Shown: piece by piece, positions 15,463 through 19,437 of the stretch
Layout: each line of letters begins with the position of its first letter
How positions within the stretch are numbered: position 1 is the first letter of the stretch
NCBI RefSeq assembly: GCF_001280005.1
Contig: NZ_LGDW01000053.1
Coordinates: 1-19,437, forward strand
Direction of reading: 5' to 3'
DNA: 19,437 nucleotides
From: Streptomyces sp. NRRL WC-3618
GTDB lineage: Bacteria; Actinomycetota; Actinomycetes; Streptomycetales; Streptomycetaceae
Notes under the pieces: generated by a model
The model's input: the letters and a program-made list of their open reading frames with translations, nothing else
Told to the model about the DNA's origin: nothing
Databases searched by the model: none
Program-made: the position numbers and the translations under genes

Positions 15463-15988
15463 ATGACGTCAACGGTTCGAGCAGGATCCGACCGGGAAAG
15501 GCAGCGCACTCTTGCCCGTATAGCCGAACAGGCAGGCGTTTCGGTGTCCACGGTCTCCAAGGTGCTGCCCAACAAATCCGGTGCACCAGCGGAAACGCGG
15601 GCCAGGGTACAGCGACTGCAGGAACAGCACGGCTATCTGGCGAAACACCACCCGGCGGCCACCACGGCGCCGACCGGCTCGGCTGATCGACCTCGTCATC
15701 AACGAACTGGACAGTCCCTGGGCGGTCGAGCCGATCCGCGGCGCGGAGGACGTGCTGCACGACGCGGGCATGGGACTGGTGGCCTCCTCCACGCAGGGCC
15801 GGACCAGGCGCGCCCGTCAGTGGCTGGACTCACTGGCCACCCGCTCCACACGCGGAGCGATTCTCGTGGTGCCCGAACTGACCCCCGAGCAGCACGAGGA
15901 GCTGAGCCGGCTCGGCATTCCCTACGCGCTGGTGATGCCGATCGACGAACCCGCGCCGGAAACGACGCGGGTGGAGGTGGCGACGTGA
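15463..15988 (+). pseudogene. LacI-family transcriptional regulator, frameshifted and C-truncated
   Basis: The N-terminus has the LacI helix-turn-helix and hinge: TLARIAEQAGVSVSTVSKVL, then PAETRARVQRLQEQHGY. Around 15665-15690 the homology moves to another frame, continuing as RLIDLVINELDSPWAVEPI, GAEDVLHDAGMGLVASS and RGAILVVPELTPEQHEELSR, the first lobe of the periplasmic-binding-like sensor. It stops after MPIDEPAPETTRVEVAT at 15988, about half the usual 330-350 residues; the second lobe is gone. Possible starts are ATG 15463 and an in-frame GTG 15442. Its position just before two polysaccharide-lyase genes, on the same strand, suggests it once controlled them. As it stands it cannot make a full sugar-responsive repressor. 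Confidence 0.75.
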
Positions 15989-16151
15989 CTGGTGGTCCGG
16001 GAGAGCAGCGGCCCCCCTCCGGTACCTCCGGCTGGTTCACTCATCTGACCGGATGAGGACCCCTCCCCTTGAAGGTCCAAATCAACAAAGGGCTGCACAA
16101 GCTCTTTCGTCCTCAAGCCCGTCATGGCATGCTCACCGCTCAGCGCACATC

Positions 16152-16164
16152 TGAACGTCGTTCA
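16152..16164. promoter_or_regulatory. 13-bp perfect palindrome, candidate repressor operator
   Basis: TGAACGTCGTTCA is perfectly symmetric about its central T. It lies 34 bases before the start codon of the beta-helix lyase gene, where an operator would block transcription. Its size and odd-centred symmetry suit a dimeric regulator such as a LacI or GntR type. The nearest candidate is the broken LacI gene just upstream. No footprint or second copy is known to me. Confidence 0.4.
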
Positions 16165-16197
16165 CATCCATGAAAAACATGGGAAGGGCGAACGTAC

Positions 16198-17910
16198 ATG
16201 AGAGACGTACAGGCAGCCGATACCGGCTATTCGAATGTCATGGGCATGACCGTGGGTATGACCAGGCGCGCCGCTCTGGGCAGCGCCATCGCCGTAGCGG
16301 TCGGCGCCGGAACCGCGGCGGCGGCCGAATCAGGAACACGGCCGGCCAACACCCCGCTCCTCTGGCGGGAGTTCATGCGCACACCCTTCACGCACCCGCA
16401 GATCCCCTACATCGGCCGCGCGGGTTGCCACGGTGGAGCGATCCGCCGTCCCTGCCGCGCCGTTGTCGCCGACGTGCGCGATTTCGGCGCCGTGGCCGAC
16501 GGTTCGACCGATTCCGCCCCGGCGATCAACCGTGCCATCGCCGCCGCCGGCAGGGCCGGCGGTGGCACGGTCACCATCCCGCCCGGCACGTTCCGGATCG
16601 ACGACGTGATCCGCCTGGACCGGTCGAACGTGATCCTCAGGGGCGCCGGCAGCGGCCGCACGACCCTGTACGCGACGAAGAACCTCACCGAGCTCATCGG
16701 CGCGTACGGCTCCCGCTACGGCGGCGACAAGTCGGGCTGGTCATGGGCCGGCGGACTGATCTGGCTGGCCCCCAAGGCCCGCTGGTCCTCGCTCGTCGCC
16801 GCGATCAGGGCGAAGGCGTGGCCCTTCGAGGGATGGACGGGTAACCGGCGCGACGAGTGGCGCCCGCTCACGGCGATCGCCCCGGCCCGGCAGGGCTCAT
16901 GGACGATCACGGTGACGGACCCGTCGTCACTGCACCCCGGTGCCCTGGTCCTCCTCCGGCTGGCCGACGACGCGGACCACACACTCCTCGAGCACATGTG
17001 CGGCGGCGGCCCCGGGCCGGAGGCCTATTTCTGGGACGACAAGACGAAGCTGACGTCGTACGTCCCCTACGAGTGGCCCGTCCGCATCGCCCGGATCCGG
17101 GGCCGCGAGGTCACCCTCGAACGCCCGCTCCCACTCGACGTACGCCCGGAATGGCGCCCTCAACTGACCACGCACGTAACGGAGTTGACGGGCTCGGGGG
17201 TCGAGGGGCTGACCCTGGAGGCGATGGAGACCCCGCAGCAGCCGCATCTGCTGGACAAGGGGTACAACGGGGTCGTCCTGCAGTGCGCGTACGACTGCTG
17301 GGTGGACGACGTGACGGTCCGCCACGTCGACAACGGCTTCGGCCTCGTGTCCGCCTCCGCGTGCACCCTGCGACGGACACGTGTCACCGGCCGTGGCTCC
17401 CACCACCCCTACTTCTGCCGCGAGGGCTCGCACGACAACCTCGTCGAGGACTTCACCATCGAGGAACGCACCGGCCCCGCCCCCTCGAACACGCAACTGC
17501 ACGGCATCAACGTCGAGGGGCTGTCCTCGTACAACGTCTGGTCGCGCGGCGACATGCGCATGGGTACGTTCGACAGCCACCGCGGACTGCCCTTCGCCAA
17601 CGTCCGCACCGACATCACCCTGAACAACAACGGCCGCCACGGCGGTGACGCGAACGCCGGCCCCCTGTTCGGGGCCCGCTTCGCCCACTGGAACATCCGC
17701 GTCACCAACGCCCGCGCGGGCCTCGTCAGGATCGACGGCCTGGCACCGTACTCCGCCACCGTCGGCATCGACGAGGTCAGGGAGTTCGACCAGATCGACG
17801 TCCCCGACTTCACCGGCGACCTCCACAGCCGCCTGGAGCTCTACGGCACCCCTCACGCCGTACGGCCGCGGAATCTGCACGCGGCACAGCGCATGCTCCA
17901 GCTGTATTGA
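16198..17910 (+). CDS. Tat-exported right-handed beta-helix protein (pectate-lyase-3 family), probable polysaccharide lyase or hydrolase
   Basis: A 570-residue exported protein. ATG 16198 has GGGAAGGG about ten bases upstream. A twin-arginine signal follows a 20-residue leader: MTRRAALGSAIAVAVGAG (R23-R24), ending near AAAAES. The mature part opens with the Pectate_lyase_3 entry motif V-R-D95-FGAVADG-STDSAPAINRAI, then GGGTVTIPPGTFRID and the beta-helix rungs RSNVILRGAGSGRTTLYA, VEGLTLEAMET, VDDVTVRHVDNGFGLVSA and NLVEDFTIEERTG. This fold occurs in pectate lyases, GH28-like enzymes and other uronate-active enzymes; the catalytic residues cannot be fixed from sequence alone. The gene is followed after 71 bases by an alginate-lyase-family gene on the same strand, so both probably act on a uronic-acid-containing polysaccharide outside the cell. 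It may be under LacI-type control through the palindrome upstream. Confidence 0.8.
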   Translation: MRDVQAADTGYSNVMGMTVGMTRRAALGSAIAVAVGAGTAAAAESGTRPANTPLLWREFMRTPFTHPQIPYIGRAGCHGGAIRRPCRAVVADVRDFGAVADGSTDSAPAINRAIAAAGRAGGGTVTIPPGTFRIDDVIRLDRSNVILRGAGSGRTTLYATKNLTELIGAYGSRYGGDKSGWSWAGGLIWLAPKARWSSLVAAIRAKAWPFEGWTGNRRDEWRPLTAIAPARQGSWTITVTDPSSLHPGALVLLRLADDADHTLLEHMCGGGPGPEAYFWDDKTKLTSYVPYEWPVRIARIRGREVTLERPLPLDVRPEWRPQLTTHVTELTGSGVEGLTLEAMETPQQPHLLDKGYNGVVLQCAYDCWVDDVTVRHVDNGFGLVSASACTLRRTRVTGRGSHHPYFCREGSHDNLVEDFTIEERTGPAPSNTQLHGINVEGLSSYNVWSRGDMRMGTFDSHRGLPFANVRTDITLNNNGRHGGDANAGPLFGARFAHWNIRVTNARAGLVRIDGLAPYSATVGIDEVREFDQIDVPDFTGDLHSRLELYGTPHAVRPRNLHAAQRMLQLY

Positions 17911-17916
17911 TCACGA

Positions 17917-17929
17917 GCGTTGTTAACGC
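17917..17929. promoter_or_regulatory. Interrupted inverted repeat between the two lyase genes
   Basis: GCGTT and AACGC flank a three-base spacer (GCGTTGTTAACGC), just after the stop of the first lyase gene and 53 bases before the start of the second. It could be a weak hairpin or a second regulator site. It shares the CGTT/AACG half-site with the palindrome at 16152-16164, but with different spacing. Confidence 0.22.
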
Positions 17930-17981
17930 GCGTCACCACCGCACGTTCGCCCGCATGAACGGACATGAACGGAGTGGATCG

Positions 17982-19271
17982 ATGAGCGCACCCCCGGCAG
18001 TGTCACGGCTGGGCGTCCTCCTGGTGGCCTTCGCCGCGTTCGCCGCCGGCGCCGCCGTCCCCACCGCCTCGGCGCGGGTGACGGCGGAGGTCACACCCGA
18101 GATCCCGCACACGACCGTACTGGACGGCGCCCGACTCCACCGGACCAAGCTCCGCGTGGACCGCGGCGACCCTCAACTGCGCCTGGCCGTCAAGGCGTTG
18201 ACGGCCCGAGCCGACAGTTGGCTGAACCAGGGACCCTGGACGGTCGTCGACAAACCACGGCCCGCGCCCGGCGGCGACGTCCACGACTACCTCAGCCAGG
18301 CGCCCTACTGGTGGCCCTCAAAGCCCCCCACCGCCGACAACACCTGGGGCTGCCCCTACGTGCAACGCGACGGCGAGCGCAACCCCGAGGTCGACACCGG
18401 CACCGACCGCCAGGACGTCGAGAAGACCTTCGACGCCGCGTACGACCTCTCCCTCGCCTGGTACTTCACGGGCAGGAAACGGTACGCCGAGAAGGCCGGA
18501 CAGGTGCTGCGCACCTGGTTCCTCGACCCCGCAACGAGGATGAACCCGAATCTGAACCACGCGCAGTTCATCCCCTGCAAGTACGACGGTCGCGCCATCG
18601 GCATCATCGACTTCTCGCAGTCCTTCACCAGCGTCCTCGACGCGCTTGCCCTCCTGGACACCGGCGCCCCTGGCTGGACCGGGAAGGACCGCGCCGGCCT
18701 GGCGACGTGGAACAGCGACTTCCTCGGCTGGCTCAGGAACAGCGACTTCGGCAAGGAGGAGGCCGCCGCGACCAACAACCACGGCACCTTCTACGACATG
18801 CAGCTCGCCGCACTCGCCCACGCGACCGGCGACAGGAACCTGGCCCGCCGAACCGTCCTGAACGTCCGGAGCACACGCATCGCGCCGCAGATCGCGTCCG
18901 ACGGCAGCCAGCCGCAGGAGCTGGCGCGCACCAGGAGCTGGCACTACTCGACCTTCGCCCTGGTCGCCCACACCCGGCTCGCGGCCATCGGCCGGCACGT
19001 CGGCGTGAACCTCTGGGCGTACCGGGGCCCGGACGGACAGAGCCTGTTCAAGGCGGTCGACTACCTGCTGCCCGCCGCGACGGGATCCGCTGCCTGGCCG
19101 CATCAGGAGCTCGGATTCCTCCGGTACGCGGCGGACGACGTCGTCCACGCGGCCGCCGACGCCGGTGATGTACGGGCGCGGCGTGCGGTTCCCCTGCTGG
19201 AGGAGCCGCCGGGCGGTGACCTGTGGGCCCTGCGCCCGGCGGCGGAACAACTGGACTCCATCGCGGGCTGA
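17982..19271 (+). CDS. Secreted alginate-lyase-family protein (PF05426-like, PL5/PL38-type fold)
   Basis: A 429-residue secreted enzyme expected to cleave a uronic-acid polysaccharide such as alginate or glucuronan by beta-elimination. ATG 17982 has GGAG (17971-17974) seven bases upstream; the frame is open further upstream but lacks a better site. A Sec-type signal peptide ends at ASA (29-31). Family landmarks are DYLSQAPYWWPSKPP (102-116), PYVQRDGERNPEVD (125-138), T-N265-N266-H267-GTFYD and LARTRSWHYS (314-323). By analogy with PL5 alginate lyase, N266 and H267 plus Y322 with a nearby Arg are the likely neutraliser, base and acid; this assignment is inferred. An alpha/alpha-toroid fold is expected. 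It is the second gene of the lyase pair and is followed by a terminator hairpin. The true substrate is unproven. Confidence 0.85.
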   Translation: MSAPPAVSRLGVLLVAFAAFAAGAAVPTASARVTAEVTPEIPHTTVLDGARLHRTKLRVDRGDPQLRLAVKALTARADSWLNQGPWTVVDKPRPAPGGDVHDYLSQAPYWWPSKPPTADNTWGCPYVQRDGERNPEVDTGTDRQDVEKTFDAAYDLSLAWYFTGRKRYAEKAGQVLRTWFLDPATRMNPNLNHAQFIPCKYDGRAIGIIDFSQSFTSVLDALALLDTGAPGWTGKDRAGLATWNSDFLGWLRNSDFGKEEAAATNNHGTFYDMQLAALAHATGDRNLARRTVLNVRSTRIAPQIASDGSQPQELARTRSWHYSTFALVAHTRLAAIGRHVGVNLWAYRGPDGQSLFKAVDYLLPAATGSAAWPHQELGFLRYAADDVVHAAADAGDVRARRAVPLLEEPPGGDLWALRPAAEQLDSIAG

Positions 19272-19278
19272 CCGGCGA

Positions 19279-19297
19279 CTGCCCGGTCCGGGGGCAG
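19279..19297 (+). terminator. Hairpin after the alginate-lyase-family gene
   Basis: CTGCCC (19279-19284) pairs with GGGCAG (19292-19297) around a seven-base loop, starting eight bases after the stop. A second inverted repeat follows at 19302-19308 and 19322-19328 (TGTCTGA/TCAGACA). Together they probably end the lyase transcript. Confidence 0.5.
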
Positions 19298-19328
19298 CCG
19301 CTGTCTGAGCCCAGTTGAGGATCAGACA

Positions 19329-19437
19329 AGCTGACGCAGTCCTAGTACTGCAATCACAGTTATTGGTAGGGCAGTTGTGAGTTCTGCCGGTGGCTGTGGT
19401 TGTGTTCTGCCGTGTCTGTGGATCTTGGGGTGGGGCA
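19329..19437. other. Right edge with changed base composition, no gene seen
   Basis: From about 19340 the plus strand becomes rich in T and G and poor in C, unlike everything to its left, beginning around CCTAGTACTGCAATCACAG. A short direct repeat (GTTCTGCCG, near 19382 and 19406) is present. It might be the end of an insertion sequence or the upstream region of a gene outside the window. It is too short to decide. Confidence 0.3.

Noticed and set aside
12046..16126. Shared 13-mer cctcaagcccgtc near 12045 and near 16113
   Set aside because: Short and not extended by matching flanks; likely chance in GC-rich DNA.
16927..19250. Minus-strand frames across the two lyase genes
   Set aside because: Shadows of genes with clear signal peptides and family motifs on the plus strand.
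1..19437. tRNA, rRNA and riboswitch search by eye
   Set aside because: No cloverleaf with conserved TTCGA/GGTTC arms or other known RNA pattern was found, including beside the integrase remnant.

Overview
The window looks like a piece of a Streptomyces (or close relative) chromosome. The base composition is very GC-rich, intact genes use almost only G or C at third codon positions, and the gene content is typical: Tat-exported enzymes, a SpoIIE-type phosphatase remnant, an anti-sigma-factor-like ATPase remnant and bacterial terpene cyclases. Intact single genes alternate with truncated and frameshifted remnants, which resembles a variable chromosome arm more than the conserved core. I see no rRNA, tRNA or CRISPR array.

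Layout. 1-633: the last codons of an unknown gene and a truncated RsbW-like ATPase remnant (-). 634-2601: a Tat-exported flavin amino-acid oxidase very like Streptomyces L-glutamate oxidase (+), convergent with 2622-4580, a membrane protein with two RCK/TrkA-N-like domains of the CASTOR/POLLUX ion-channel type (-). 4581-6255: a gene graveyard holding an unknown C-terminal fragment, a TetR C-terminus joined to a cytochrome P450 N-terminus (all -) and a methyltransferase C-terminus (+). 5887-8953: a two-gene terpene operon on the minus strand, a class I synthase followed by a class II (prenyltransferase/squalene-cyclase-fold) cyclase whose acid motif reads DVDC instead of DxDD. 9330-9923: nicotinamidase pncA (-). 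10344-10496: a small uncharacterised reading frame (+). 10904-12028: a seven-bladed beta-propeller lectin-like protein with an exact 53-residue period (-). 12613-13490: a wrecked SpoIIE-type phosphatase (-). 13529-14035: a GNAT acetyltransferase (-). 14234-15371: a frameshifted, N-truncated tyrosine recombinase (-). 15463-15988: a frameshifted, C-truncated LacI regulator (+). 16198-19271: two exported polysaccharide-degrading proteins, a right-handed beta-helix pectate-lyase-like protein and an alginate-lyase-family protein, apparently one operon (+).

How the parts may work together. The two terpene cyclases form the usual class II plus class I pair: the first makes a cyclic prenyl diphosphate and the second ionises it. 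The neighbouring P450 and methyltransferase scraps suggest that a larger terpenoid cluster has decayed. The two lyases probably serve extracellular uronate-polysaccharide breakdown. A perfect 13-bp palindrome before the first lyase and the broken LacI gene upstream suggest lost or relaxed sugar control. The most interesting candidates are the DVDC cyclase pair and the symmetric lectin propeller.
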